DNA from: Brevibacillus centrosporus
Lineage (GTDB): Bacteria > Bacillota > Bacilli > Brevibacillales > Brevibacillaceae
DNA: 64,000 nt
Assembly: GCF_003710815.1 (NCBI RefSeq)
Contig: NZ_RHHP01000003.1
Span: 124,001-188,000 of the forward strand
Direction: 5' to 3'
The notes below the pieces were generated by a model. That model was not told the origin of the DNA. It searched no databases and was given only the letters and a program-made list of their open reading frames with translations. The position numbers were made by a program, and so were the translations under genes. Positions within the stretch are counted from its first letter, which is position 1. Every line of letters begins with the position of its first letter. Positions 32,505-41,181 of this stretch are shown piece after piece.

Positions 32505-33926
32505 ATGCTTGATGCCGTCCTGCAGAAATTGTCTTTGTCGATGGATGTAGCCGTTTACCCTGTCGTCTCCTCGCCTTACAAAATATCGCTTGTCTATGTG
32601 TCGAGCATTGTGGACAAAAACCAGCTGCTCCAGTTTGTCATCCGACCTCTAACTGAGCATATGCCATGCGTGACAGATGATCCCGCCGAGAGCTTCCGAT
32701 GGTGCAACGAATATTTGCCTGCTGCTGAAAAACAACAGGCCTCATCCGTACAAGCGTGTGTGGAAGGAATTTTAGCGGGGAAATGCCTGATCGCCATCGA
32801 CGGATTGTCTACTTGCCTCCTACTCGATACAGCCAAATTTCCGACCCGCGCCATTTCCGAGCCGACTGCGGAGACTTCGATACGAGGTCCCCAAGAAGGT
32901 TTTACCGAAGAACTGGAGATCAATATCTCTTTAATCCGCAAGCGCCTGCGTGATCCCAGGCTCCATTTTGAAAAAATCATCATAGGCCATACCACAAAGA
33001 CAACGAGCAGTGTCGTTTACATATCTTCTATCGCGGCTGATGAGACGGTGGATAAGATATGCTCACGTCTGCGTTCCATACAGACAGACAGCGTCTTGGA
33101 GAGTTCCTACCTTGAGGAATGGCTGCAGGAAACCATTTGGTCCCCTTTTCCAACGCTCTTGAACACAGAGCGCCCTGACGTAGTGACTGCCCACCTATTA
33201 GAAGGAAAAGTAGCCATTTTGACAGAGGGCACCCCGACCGCCATATTGGCTCCCATGACCTTTTTTCAAATGTTCGTCACCCCCGAGGACTATTATCAAC
33301 GGGCGGAGTTTGCCACCTTGCTGCGCTGGCTGCGGATACTGTCGTTTCTTTTGGCAGTGTTTACGCCAGGTTTGTATATTTCCATCGTGTCCTTCAACCA
33401 AGAGCTGCTCCCCACACCTCTTTTGATCAGCCTTGCCGCCCAAAGAGAAGGAGTACCTTTTCCCGCTTTTCTCGAGGCTCTCCTGATGATGACCATTTTC
33501 GAGGTACTGCGAGAGGCGGGACTGCGGATGCCGCGAATTGCGGGACAAGCCATTTCTATTGTCGGTGCCCTGGTCGTCGGTGAGGCTGCTGTCGCAGCAG
33601 GACTCGTTTCCACGGGTATGGTCATCGTAGTCTCTGTGACCGCCATCGCCAATTTCGTTGCTCCCAATTACAGCTTTGGCATCTCACAGAGAATCATCCA
33701 GTTCCTTTTTCTATTCCTTGCAGGCTTCATCGGGCTCTTTGGCCTTTTATGCGGCTTCCTGCTCCTGTTGATCCATCTCGTTTCCTTGGACTCATTTGGT
33801 ACCGCCTATTTCGCTCCTCTTGCCCCGACTGTCCTATCTGACTGGAAAGACACGCTGGTCCGTGCACCTAAAAAGTGGATGCATACGATGCCGAGAATCT
33901 TTCGCCCCAAGCGGAAAGTGAGGTGA
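32505..33926 (+). CDS. Spore germination protein, GerA/GerKA family (receptor A subunit)
   Basis: The 473-residue A subunit of a nutrient germinant receptor is located in the spore inner membrane. The N-terminal hydrophilic half (to about residue 235) contains the typical EGKVAILTEGTPTAILAP segment near residue 228. A membrane part of four to five helices follows (LRILSFLLAVFTPGLYISI, GLRMPRIAGQAISIVGALVVG, FVAPNYSFGISQRIIQF), matching the GerA family throughout. The length is near the family norm of 480-500. ATG 32505 follows GGAAGGGAG. The C and B subunit genes and a small D-like gene follow, so this is a complete receptor operon. The germinant cannot be predicted. Confidence 0.93.
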   Translation: MLDAVLQKLSLSMDVAVYPVVSSPYKISLVYVSSIVDKNQLLQFVIRPLTEHMPCVTDDPAESFRWCNEYLPAAEKQQASSVQACVEGILAGKCLIAIDGLSTCLLLDTAKFPTRAISEPTAETSIRGPQEGFTEELEINISLIRKRLRDPRLHFEKIIIGHTTKTTSSVVYISSIAADETVDKICSRLRSIQTDSVLESSYLEEWLQETIWSPFPTLLNTERPDVVTAHLLEGKVAILTEGTPTAILAPMTFFQMFVTPEDYYQRAEFATLLRWLRILSFLLAVFTPGLYISIVSFNQELLPTPLLISLAAQREGVPFPAFLEALLMMTIFEVLREAGLRMPRIAGQAISIVGALVVGEAAVAAGLVSTGMVIVVSVTAIANFVAPNYSFGISQRIIQFLFLFLAGFIGLFGLLCGFLLLLIHLVSLDSFGTAYFAPLAPTVLSDWKDTLVRAPKKWMHTMPRIFRPKRKVR

Positions 33927-33933
33927 ATGACTG

Positions 33934-35118
33934 ATGCCCCCTGCCATATGGAAGCTGCCCGTTGTTGTGATCCTAGCCTCCTTTCTTCTCGCTGGATGCT
34001 GGGATATGAAAGAAATCAATCAACTGGCGATCGTCAATCTGATTGGGGTAGACACTCACAAGAATACTGACAAGCAGGAGCTGTACTATCAAGTGATTAA
34101 CCCAAAGGGGATCGCGACACAGGCAGGAGCTCCCGAAAAAGCGACGGTTTACACGTACAGATTTATCGAAAGACTGGGCGATCAATTTGAAGATATTTCT
34201 CCCGACGTCATCCCCCGCCAGCTTTTTACGCAGCATTACCAGGCGATCGTCGTCTCCGAGCGGTATGCAAAAAGCGGTCTGCGAGAGTTGCTGAATTTTA
34301 AGGAGGGCCATCCTGAGCGCGGCACGAACGTCTATCTTCTTGTATCCGATGCGCCTATTGACCGGATCATGGATTCTTTCATTCCACTCGAACCGCTGCC
34401 TGGCCGTTCCATGCGATCCATCATTGAAAATCAGTCGGAAATGACCGGAAGAATCAGTACCCACACGAGAATGAAAGACCTGATCGAAAATATGGAGACG
34501 GGCCAGATCAGTGTCTTTCCGATCATCACCTACATCGGGGAAAAATCATCAGAGAACTCCAACCGACTCGAACATATTCAGGGCACCAATGGCAATATCG
34601 CTCTGCTCGGAGGGGCTCTGTTTATTCATGACCGCATGGTTGGAAAGCTAACCAAGGATGAAATGAAGTGGTATAACCTCCTGAATAGAAAGCACGAGCG
34701 CTTCCTGGAAACCCTGGTCATAAACGGCGAGTCTGTGCAAGTAAAGACGTTAAATACACGACTCATGAAAAAACTGGAGCTTCACGGTGAAGAGTTGATC
34801 CTGCACATCCAAATCTTTGCCAACACGAATCTCATCTTCAATGACCAAAAAGTCCCTACCACCACTACCCTCTTCAACCAGATTGAAGCCGAATTCAATC
34901 AGAGAATCCAAAAAGAGTCGCAGCGATTCATTGAGGACTCTCGCAAAAAGGGCTGGGACGTCCTGGGGATCCAATATCTGCTTCACTTAAAAAAAGGGGC
35001 CCAGTGGAAGCGGCTTGCCGAAGATAAAGACCGCTGGAAAAAAGTAAAGGTCGTCATCTCTTCCCACAACAAAATTGAGACGATCGGGAGCCTAATCAGC
35101 CCGTACAAAGGGGAGTAA
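33934..35118 (+). CDS. Spore germination lipoprotein, GerC family (receptor C subunit)
   Basis: This 394-residue lipoprotein has a short signal peptide and lipobox LLAGCWD; the lipidated cysteine is about residue 22. The mature part starts WDMKEINQLAIVNLIGVD, which is diagnostic for GerC proteins, and shows DVIPRQLFTQHYQAIVVSE and IQGTNGNIALLGGALFIHD. It is anchored on the outer face of the inner spore membrane, where C subunits support receptor assembly. The gene begins eight bases after the A subunit stop codon, with AGGTGAATGACTG as binding site. The gene order A-C-B is one of the known arrangements. Confidence 0.92.
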   Translation: MPPAIWKLPVVVILASFLLAGCWDMKEINQLAIVNLIGVDTHKNTDKQELYYQVINPKGIATQAGAPEKATVYTYRFIERLGDQFEDISPDVIPRQLFTQHYQAIVVSERYAKSGLRELLNFKEGHPERGTNVYLLVSDAPIDRIMDSFIPLEPLPGRSMRSIIENQSEMTGRISTHTRMKDLIENMETGQISVFPIITYIGEKSSENSNRLEHIQGTNGNIALLGGALFIHDRMVGKLTKDEMKWYNLLNRKHERFLETLVINGESVQVKTLNTRLMKKLELHGEELILHIQIFANTNLIFNDQKVPTTTTLFNQIEAEFNQRIQKESQRFIEDSRKKGWDVLGIQYLLHLKKGAQWKRLAEDKDRWKKVKVVISSHNKIETIGSLISPYKGE

Positions 35119-35120
35119 TC

Positions 35121-36230
35121 ATGGAAAGCAAGAGCATTACAGCATGGCAGATGTTTCTCTTGGTTTTTAGCTACACATTGGGTACGGCCATTTTTCTAAG
35201 ACCGGGAGAACTCATTTTCACAACCAAGCAAGATGCTTGGCTTGTCCCGCTGTGGTGCGGCCTAGCCGGGACGGTTCTCGCTATTTTCTGGCTGCTGCTT
35301 GCCCGGAAGTTTCATGGTCAAAGCATCGTACAAATCTGCTTGACGGTTCTCGGGAAAAAAGCAGGGACGCTCTTTGGACTCCTGTATGCCTGGTACTTCA
35401 TCCATTTATCCAGCTGGGTGGTCCGAAATTTGGGTGATTTCATGTCAGCCACCATCATGCCGCGAACACCGATCACTGCCTTTCACCTCTTGTTTTTGCT
35501 CGTCTGCACCTACGCTGTCATCCAAGGAATCCGAACGATCGGCAGGGTTTCGGAATTTTTGACACCCTTGATCTTTTTGACTTTTTCCCTCGTCTGGATT
35601 ACGAGAGGTGGAGATTGGAACTTTGAGAGATTCTTACCGGTTTTCGAGCTGAACTTGTGGAAATCGATTATTGAAAATCGGCAAATGCTTGCTTTTCCGT
35701 TCATGGAAACGAGTGCCTTTTTGATGATCTTCCCACTCGTCCACGACGGCAAGTATGTGAAGCCGTTTCTAAAGGGTGTCGTTTTATCGTCCTTGACGCT
35801 TTCTCTCGTGACCTTCCTTACGATTGGCATACTAGGTGTCGTCCGCGCATCACATTTGACCTACCCCCTGTTTACGATCGCAAAGGAAATCGATTTCGGC
35901 AACTTCATCCAGCATGTAGAGGCGACTACAACCATGTTTTGGATCTTTGCCATCTTTGTTAAACTAACCGTCTCGTTTTACTGCGCTACATTGGCGCTTT
36001 GCCAGCTATTCCACATCCAACAGCGGGGGGTTGTCGCCTTTCCTCTCATCTGGCTGATTGCAGGCATTGCCCTCTCTGATCATGCAAACGTCGTGGAGAT
36101 GATGGATTGGGATCACAAGTATGACTTCGCCTATCAGCTCCTATACAGTCTGTTCATTCCGCTCCTGCTCATTGCTGTCAGCTGGGTGCGTAGAAATCAT
36201 GTACGTCATGGGAGTGAGGAGTCCGTATGA
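35121..36230 (+). CDS. Spore germination permease-like protein, GerB family (receptor B subunit)
   Basis: This 369-residue protein has about ten transmembrane segments, of the GerAB/amino-acid permease superfamily. B subunits form the germinant-binding pocket of the receptor. The N-terminus shows ITAWQMFLLVFSYTLGTAIFLRPG and a later segment FPFMETSAFLMIFPLVHDG, both typical. It starts two bases after the C subunit stop, with GGGGAG upstream, and overlaps the next gene by ATGA. The substrate is unknown. Confidence 0.92.
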   Translation: MESKSITAWQMFLLVFSYTLGTAIFLRPGELIFTTKQDAWLVPLWCGLAGTVLAIFWLLLARKFHGQSIVQICLTVLGKKAGTLFGLLYAWYFIHLSSWVVRNLGDFMSATIMPRTPITAFHLLFLLVCTYAVIQGIRTIGRVSEFLTPLIFLTFSLVWITRGGDWNFERFLPVFELNLWKSIIENRQMLAFPFMETSAFLMIFPLVHDGKYVKPFLKGVVLSSLTLSLVTFLTIGILGVVRASHLTYPLFTIAKEIDFGNFIQHVEATTTMFWIFAIFVKLTVSFYCATLALCQLFHIQQRGVVAFPLIWLIAGIALSDHANVVEMMDWDHKYDFAYQLLYSLFIPLLLIAVSWVRRNHVRHGSEESV

Positions 36231-36439
36231 CCATGCTGGTCCTGATCTATGCAGCGGTAACCTTCCTGCCGATGCACGTCTTCGCTCGAAGGGGCTATGA
36301 GAAAGGGGAGATCATCCTCTTTTTTATCCTCTCAACCCTGGGCTTGTTCGTGTGGCTGAGCATTCTGCTCAAGCATCCGTTCAGTCCAGATACCATTGTT
36401 GCTTGGACTATCGATCGTTTTTTTGATCTTCTGCCTTAA
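36227..36439 (+). CDS. Small membrane protein of the germination operon (D-type subunit candidate)
   Basis: This 70-residue protein has two hydrophobic segments (MLVLIYAAVTFLPMHVF and IILFFILSTLGLFVWLSIL) joined by a short basic-acidic turn (ARRGYEKGE). It overlaps the B subunit gene by ATGA, so it is co-translated. Small two-helix proteins in or beside ger operons have been described in Bacillus as receptor D subunits that modulate germination; size, topology and position fit. The call rests on context more than on sequence similarity. Confidence 0.75.
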   Translation: MTMLVLIYAAVTFLPMHVFARRGYEKGEIILFFILSTLGLFVWLSILLKHPFSPDTIVAWTIDRFFDLLP

Positions 36440-36545
36440 GAGATTTTCCTTGGAAAAACAAGGAGCAACCCTATATACTCTTCGATCCGCGACGAATAAT
36501 GGTATGATTAGAAGATAGTGGTTGTGACTCTCGCGGAGGTGGAAA

Positions 36546-38243
36546 GTGAACAATCAGCATGTTCAATTAAACGAGCTTATACAAATTTCAAGCGGCCATA
36601 TCCTGTATTTTTACGAAGATCTTGAGAGCTATTTGGAAAATGCCGTTTCTTATATTCGAACGGGGATCGAACAGGGGCATCATCTGCTGCTGATTGATAC
36701 CAAGCAGCATCTTTGGAAGATTGGCCAAAAGCTTAAACAGGAAACTTCGCAGGATCGGATGGGATTGGTTCATTTTGTTGACAGCCATGAATTTTATGCG
36801 GCACATCATGACTTTCATTCGCATACGATTTTGGAGCATTTTAAAAATATTCTGCGTCCCTTGCTGCATCAAAATCTCACAATCCGAACATGGGCACTAG
36901 TGGAATGGAAGGAGCAGGAGGAAATTCTCCAGAAGCTCGGGCACTTTGAAACAATTTCAGACCACACCGTGAACACTCTGGGGCTCCTGTCCGTTTGCGC
37001 GTACAATGGCAGGCAAGTATCCGCCTCTTTTATGAATGAGATGATGAAAACCCATGAGTACTTCATGACGGATAAAGAATTGAAGAAGTCTAGTTTTTAT
37101 GAGAAAAGATCCGTCACCTTTCCGTCCCTGTCTCTTCAAGAAGAGCAGAAGCGGATCTGGGAGCAAAATAAGCATTTACATAATGAAACAAAGAGCAAGC
37201 TAAAGACAACCACCTATCAGCTGGAATCATTCATTACCCGGAATTTAGACCCGATTTTGATTTTTAATGATGACAATCAAGTCATTCGGACAAACGCTTC
37301 ATTCGAGAAAGTATTCGGCTGGAGCTCCGATGAAATCATGGGAGTACACGCTGAAGATCTGCCGCTCATCCCCCATGAGCGAAAGTGGGAAGTCCAAAAA
37401 AATCAAGCGGAAACATTATTGGGGCGATATATTCAAGGCTTCGAAACCATTCGGAAAACAAAGGCCGGAAACGAGCGCAATGTGAAAATATCCTGTTTCC
37501 CATTGCGGGACGAAAGCGATCAAGTCAGTGGATGGGCTTCGATTATTCGCGATTTTACGGAAGAAAAACAGGCACGAGAGCTTCTGCTCCGAACAGAAAA
37601 GCTGTCTGTCGTAAGTGAGCTTGCCGCCGGTATCGCCCATGAAATCCGCAATCCTTTGACTTCTGTTAAAGGTTTTTTGCAATTGCTAAAATCTCAAGCC
37701 TTGGAAAACGGTATATACTACGACATCATGCTGTCGGAAATTGACCGTATAGACTTGATCCTCGGTGAAATGCTCCTGCTGGCCAAGCCGCAAATAGCTC
37801 ATTTTCAGCGAAAGAATGTCTGCTCGCTGCTGAAAGAAGTGGTCACGCTTTTAGAGGCCCAAGCAAACATGTGTAACGTACAAATCGTGATGAAGTCCGC
37901 TGCGGATGACATCTATGTAACCTGTGAGGAAAACCAGCTGAAGCAAGTGTGCATCAACTTTATCAAGAATGCCATTGAAGCCATGCCAGATGGCGGGGAG
38001 CTGACGATTCAGCTGGAGGTGGAAAAGGAGACCGTCTCCATTCGCTTTATTGATCAAGGAGTTGGAATTCCCAAAGATGTCCTGGAGAAATTGGGACAAC
38101 CTTTTTTTACAACCAAAGAAAAAGGAACCGGTCTAGGATTCATGGTAAGCAAAAAAATAATCGAAAACCACGATGGAACCGTTCACGTATCCAGCGAGGA
38201 ACAGAAGGGAACAACCATTGAGATTCGATTATCCGGGCTGTAA
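36546..38243 (+). CDS. Sensor histidine kinase with MEDS and PAS domains
   Basis: This 565-residue cytosolic kinase has an N-terminal MEDS domain (about residues 10-180, starting SSGHILYFYEDLESYLENAVSYI), known from DcmR-like sensors. It is followed by a PAS domain (about 222-340, LDPILIFNDDNQVIRTNASF), HisKA with GIAHEIRNPLTSVKGFLQ (His365) and HATPase (455-565: FIKNAIEAMPDGGE, GTGLGFMVSKKII). No membrane segment is present. The H-box and ATPase resemble the sporulation kinases KinA/KinE, which feed the phosphorelay, and no response regulator gene is adjacent. Such an orphan role is inferred. GTG 36546 follows a strong GGAGGTGGAAA site, and a TATGAT box lies at about 36501. Confidence 0.85.
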   Translation: MNNQHVQLNELIQISSGHILYFYEDLESYLENAVSYIRTGIEQGHHLLLIDTKQHLWKIGQKLKQETSQDRMGLVHFVDSHEFYAAHHDFHSHTILEHFKNILRPLLHQNLTIRTWALVEWKEQEEILQKLGHFETISDHTVNTLGLLSVCAYNGRQVSASFMNEMMKTHEYFMTDKELKKSSFYEKRSVTFPSLSLQEEQKRIWEQNKHLHNETKSKLKTTTYQLESFITRNLDPILIFNDDNQVIRTNASFEKVFGWSSDEIMGVHAEDLPLIPHERKWEVQKNQAETLLGRYIQGFETIRKTKAGNERNVKISCFPLRDESDQVSGWASIIRDFTEEKQARELLLRTEKLSVVSELAAGIAHEIRNPLTSVKGFLQLLKSQALENGIYYDIMLSEIDRIDLILGEMLLLAKPQIAHFQRKNVCSLLKEVVTLLEAQANMCNVQIVMKSAADDIYVTCEENQLKQVCINFIKNAIEAMPDGGELTIQLEVEKETVSIRFIDQGVGIPKDVLEKLGQPFFTTKEKGTGLGFMVSKKIIENHDGTVHVSSEEQKGTTIEIRLSGL

Positions 38244-38257
38244 AAAATCATAAGGAT

Positions 38258-38431
38258 TTACGAATGTTTTTTTATAAAGTGAAGCAAAGTTTGACCAAGT
38301 GCAGTTAAGATAACTCCTCTCCCGTCACACTTTGGACAAGCTGCCTTTTCCTCGTTCGAAATTACATATTTTTTCCCATTGCAATGCGGGCATGGCAGCT
38401 CTAGATCATCGGTTGATATCGTGACTGACAC
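38258..38431 (-). CDS. rtpA: Anti-TRAP (tryptophan RNA-binding attenuator inhibitor) homologue
   Basis: This 57-residue zinc-binding protein has TDDLELPCPHC at residues 7-17, CPKCDGRGVILTALG at 32-46 and a C-terminal helix TLLHFIKKH. It aligns along its whole length with Bacillus subtilis anti-TRAP (53 residues). The four cysteines (14, 17, 32, 35) form the DnaJ-like zinc site. Anti-TRAP trimers bind TRAP and stop it from repressing trp genes when charged tRNA-Trp is scarce. I chose GTG 38431, which follows AAGGAAGGTGAG; an ATG 17 codons upstream has no site. The gene is convergent with the kinase gene and its promoter is visible. No T-box leader is seen. Confidence 0.85.
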   Translation of the reverse strand: MSVTISTDDLELPCPHCNGKKYVISNEEKAACPKCDGRGVILTALGQTLLHFIKKHS

Positions 38432-38504
38432 TTTTCTCACCTTCCTTTTTTGGTGTACGCGTTCTACTGGATCTGCGAGCATCCAACACTTCCATACTTA
38501 GGTT

Positions 38505-38534
38505 ACCATACCAAAAGATTAGAGGGTCCTTCAA
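38505..38534 (-). promoter_or_regulatory. Candidate promoter of rtpA
   Basis: On the minus strand TTGAAG (38529-38534) and TATGGT (38505-38510) are 18 bp apart, about 75 bp before the GTG start. Confidence 0.5.
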
Positions 38535-38544
38535 CTCATTTAGC

Positions 38545-38586
38545 GGCGGTTCAGACGATACTTTTTCGTCTTGAACCGCCCCTTTT
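38545..38586 (+). terminator. Strong hairpin between rtpA and the dipeptidase gene
   Basis: GGCGGTTCAGACGA (38545-38558) pairs with TCGTCTTGAACCGCC (38566-38580) with one bulged base, followed by CCTTTT. It could terminate or attenuate plus-strand transcription into the Ddp-like operon. The short T-tract makes this uncertain. The 327-bp gap 38432-38758 holds this hairpin, the rtpA promoter and the direct repeats near 38644. Confidence 0.45.
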
Positions 38587-38643
38587 CAGCTGGAGGTCTC
38601 TGCAAACTCGCTGGCGATACCCCTTCTTCTCCCTTTCCATCAG

Positions 38644-38673
38644 ATAATTGCAGAAAATTAAATATAATTGCAG
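38644..38673 (+). repeat. Direct repeat ATAATTGCAG in the Ddp-like operon promoter region
   Basis: ATAATTGCAG occurs at 38644-38653 and again at 38664-38673, exactly 20 bp apart; the second copy overlaps a TATAAT box at 38663-38668. Helically phased repeats at a promoter suggest a regulator site. Confidence 0.4.
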
Positions 38674-38758
38674 TTTACTAAAAACGAATTTTCCGTTACC
38701 ATATTTCCTAAAGTCATCCAATCCTACCAAACATCAACCTACCAAGGAGGTGAACGAT

Positions 38759-39472
38759 ATGAACAACTATCCTCTGATCCCAGCAAAACACGATGATCGA
38801 ACGGCTTACACGCCTCCAGTAGTGGAATGCGGCGAAGCGATGATCCCTCTCTCTACCATCTCACCCCGAATCACGGTCTACCCAGCCTACTATCATCTCG
38901 GCTATCCAGGCGCTCAGACAGAAGCTTACCTGCGCAAAGGAGTCGCTGACAGGCTGATCCTTGCCGCTGACAGTCTTCCCACTGGCTTGCAGCTGGTTGT
39001 GCTCGACGGCTGGCGCTCACATGAAGTACAAGCGTCCCTGTACGAAGGCTTTCGCCAGGATCTGATTGCACAGGGCTGGACGGACGAAGAGGAGATCACA
39101 AAAGAGCTGAGCAAATTCGTGGCCAAGCCTACCACCGATATTTTGATTCCCTCTCCCCATCTCACGGGAGGAGCCGTCGATCTGACGATAGCAGGACCAG
39201 AAGGCTGGCTTGACATGGGGACAGACTTTGACGATTTTACCGAGAAGGCGCTGACTCGCCACTTCGAAGAGCTTTCTGCGCCTAGCGAAAAGGACATCGA
39301 GATTCGCAACAATCGACGTCTCCTCTATCACATCATGATCGATGCCGGCTTCACCAACTATTCCAACGAGTGGTGGCATTACGAGTACGGCACCCGCTCC
39401 TGGGCACGTCAAACGAATGGGCAGCCATTCTACGGCGGGATTTTGGAAATGAACGAAAAAATTGTTGAATAA
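38759..39472 (+). CDS. ddpX: D-alanyl-D-alanine dipeptidase (VanX/DdpX family)
   Basis: This 237-residue zinc dipeptidase hydrolyses D-Ala-D-Ala. The family motifs are complete: SPHLTGGAVD (zinc ligands His134 and Asp141), NEWWHYEYG (catalytic Glu204 and zinc ligand His207) and VLDGWRSHEVQ with Arg86, which stabilises the transition state. No signal peptide is present, so it acts in the cytosol. ATG 38759 has a perfect AAGGAGGTGAACGAT site. It leads an operon encoding a dipeptide-type ABC importer, like E. coli ddpXABCDF. That context suggests use of D-Ala-D-Ala from peptidoglycan turnover rather than vancomycin resistance; no vanHA-type genes are nearby. Confidence 0.92.
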   Translation: MNNYPLIPAKHDDRTAYTPPVVECGEAMIPLSTISPRITVYPAYYHLGYPGAQTEAYLRKGVADRLILAADSLPTGLQLVVLDGWRSHEVQASLYEGFRQDLIAQGWTDEEEITKELSKFVAKPTTDILIPSPHLTGGAVDLTIAGPEGWLDMGTDFDDFTEKALTRHFEELSAPSEKDIEIRNNRRLLYHIMIDAGFTNYSNEWWHYEYGTRSWARQTNGQPFYGGILEMNEKIVE

Positions 39473-39536
39473 CGTCAATATTTGCAATATATTAAAAATT
39501 AATTAAATATACTATAGTAATTGGGGGTCGAATTCA

Positions 39537-41156
39537 TTGAAGCGTCGATGGTCATCTCTCTTCACTTCTTCCCTGCTCGTCCTCTCCCTGATGGTTTCTG
39601 CGTGTTCAAGCACGCCAGCAAGCCAATCCCAAGGAGAAGCCAAGCCAGCGGAAAGCAAGCCTGCCGAGGCCGCGAAGCCAGCGTCTACTACGCCTGCTGA
39701 CACGCTCTTCGTCGGGATCACATCCGATCAAGGCACACTGGACCCAGCTGTCACATTCGACAACAGCGCTTGGAAAATCACCTATCCTACCTACCAGCGC
39801 CTGGTCGAATACGACGGTGGCACGACTGAAGTGAAGCCGGGTCTGGCAAAAGAATGGAAAGTGAGCGAAGACGGTCTTACCTGGACATTCACGCTCGCAG
39901 AAGGCAACAAGTTCTCCGACGGTACGCCTGTCACAGCTGAAGCAGTCAAATTCACCTTTGATCGCACACTGAAAATCAAAAAAGGTCCTGCAGATGTCTA
40001 CAGCGTCATTAAAGAAATAAAAGTAGACTCTCCGACCAGCGTCACCTTCGTACTCTCGAAAAATTTCCCGCCGTTCCTCTCCACCTTGGCAGCCAACTAT
40101 GGCGGCATCGTCAATCCAAAGGTCATGGAAAAGGAACAAAACGGCGATCTCGGCCAAAACTTCCTCGCAAACAACACCATGGGCAGCGGTCCCTATCAGC
40201 TTTCCGAATGGAGAAAAGGCGAATACCTCAAGCTAACACTCAATCCCAACTCCTCTGTGAAGCCTGCACTCCAAAACATCTTCTTTAAAATCATCCCAGA
40301 TGCTACAGCACAACGCTTGCAGCTCGAACAAGGCGAGATCGATATCGCCGAAGGTATTCCAAACGAACAGCTCAAAGCTCTCAAAGACCTGCCAAACGTG
40401 GAAGTCCTGCAGCAGCCTAGCCTGTTTGTCGATTACATCTACGTAAACTCCACAAAAGGTAACCCGGCTCTGCAAAATCCAAAAGTACGCCAAGCGCTCA
40501 GCTACGCAATCGATTACGATGCGCTGACAGAATCTGTACAGGAAGGCTACGCGACGCAAATGCGCGGCCCAATTCCAAAAGGTCTGTGGGGCTATGACGA
40601 ATCCGCCCCTCAATACAAGCGTGACGTCGAAAAGGCAAAAGCACTTCTGGCAGAAGCAGGCGCTACTAACCTGACGATCGACCTCTTGTACTCGGACAAC
40701 AAAGCCTGGTGGGAAACAGAAGCACTCGCCCTGCAAGCCTTCTTCTCTGACATTGGCGTAAAGCTGAATCTGAAGAAAATTGCGTATGCGACTTCCCGTG
40801 AAATGATCGACAAAGGAGAGTTTGACCTCGCGATGGGTGTATGGAGCCCTGACTTCGGTGATCCGTACATGTTCATGAACTACTGGTTTGACTCCGTGAA
40901 CTTTGGTCTCGCTGGAAACCGCGCTTTCTATAAAAATGACAAAGTGGACGAGCTGGTACGCAAAGCCGCTTCTATCAACGACAAAGCCGAGCGCGAAAAG
41001 CTGTACAAGGAAGCTCAACTGATCACAATCGACGAAGCTCCTTACCTCTATCTGTACCAGAAGGATTTCTTGCTCCCTGTCAGTAAGTCCGTAAAAGGCT
41101 TTGTTTACAACCCGATGCTAGAGGGGATTTACAACCTCGCCGAAATGTCAAAATAA
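39537..41156 (+). CDS. Peptide ABC transporter substrate-binding lipoprotein (DppA/DdpA type)
   Basis: This 539-residue extracellular lipoprotein has a basic signal start, a hydrophobic stretch and lipobox MVSACSS (Cys about residue 23), then a Ser/Pro/Glu/Ala-rich linker. The SBP_bac_5 family body shows SDQGTLDPAVTFDNSAW, EYDGGTTEVKPGLAKEWKVS and YAIDYDALTESVQEGYA. It binds di- or oligopeptides for the permease encoded next. The start is a TTG at 39537 with GGGGGT nine bases before; no better start exists in the frame. It is 64 bp after ddpX in an AT-rich gap that may hold an internal promoter (TATACT at 39509). Confidence 0.92.
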   Translation: MKRRWSSLFTSSLLVLSLMVSACSSTPASQSQGEAKPAESKPAEAAKPASTTPADTLFVGITSDQGTLDPAVTFDNSAWKITYPTYQRLVEYDGGTTEVKPGLAKEWKVSEDGLTWTFTLAEGNKFSDGTPVTAEAVKFTFDRTLKIKKGPADVYSVIKEIKVDSPTSVTFVLSKNFPPFLSTLAANYGGIVNPKVMEKEQNGDLGQNFLANNTMGSGPYQLSEWRKGEYLKLTLNPNSSVKPALQNIFFKIIPDATAQRLQLEQGEIDIAEGIPNEQLKALKDLPNVEVLQQPSLFVDYIYVNSTKGNPALQNPKVRQALSYAIDYDALTESVQEGYATQMRGPIPKGLWGYDESAPQYKRDVEKAKALLAEAGATNLTIDLLYSDNKAWWETEALALQAFFSDIGVKLNLKKIAYATSREMIDKGEFDLAMGVWSPDFGDPYMFMNYWFDSVNFGLAGNRAFYKNDKVDELVRKAASINDKAEREKLYKEAQLITIDEAPYLYLYQKDFLLPVSKSVKGFVYNPMLEGIYNLAEMSK

Positions 41157-41181
41157 AGCCGTTTGAAGGAGTGTCTTCCTC

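Noticed and set aside
38440..38640. Possible T-box leader for rtpA
   Set aside because: The GGTGGNACCGCG-type T-box core and a specifier stem were looked for and not found; the GGCGGTTC hairpin lies upstream of the rtpA promoter and lacks the motif.
38759..39472. Vancomycin-resistance cluster
   Set aside because: Only the VanX-type dipeptidase is present; no vanH, ligase or vanRS genes are nearby, and the transporter context favours dipeptide use.
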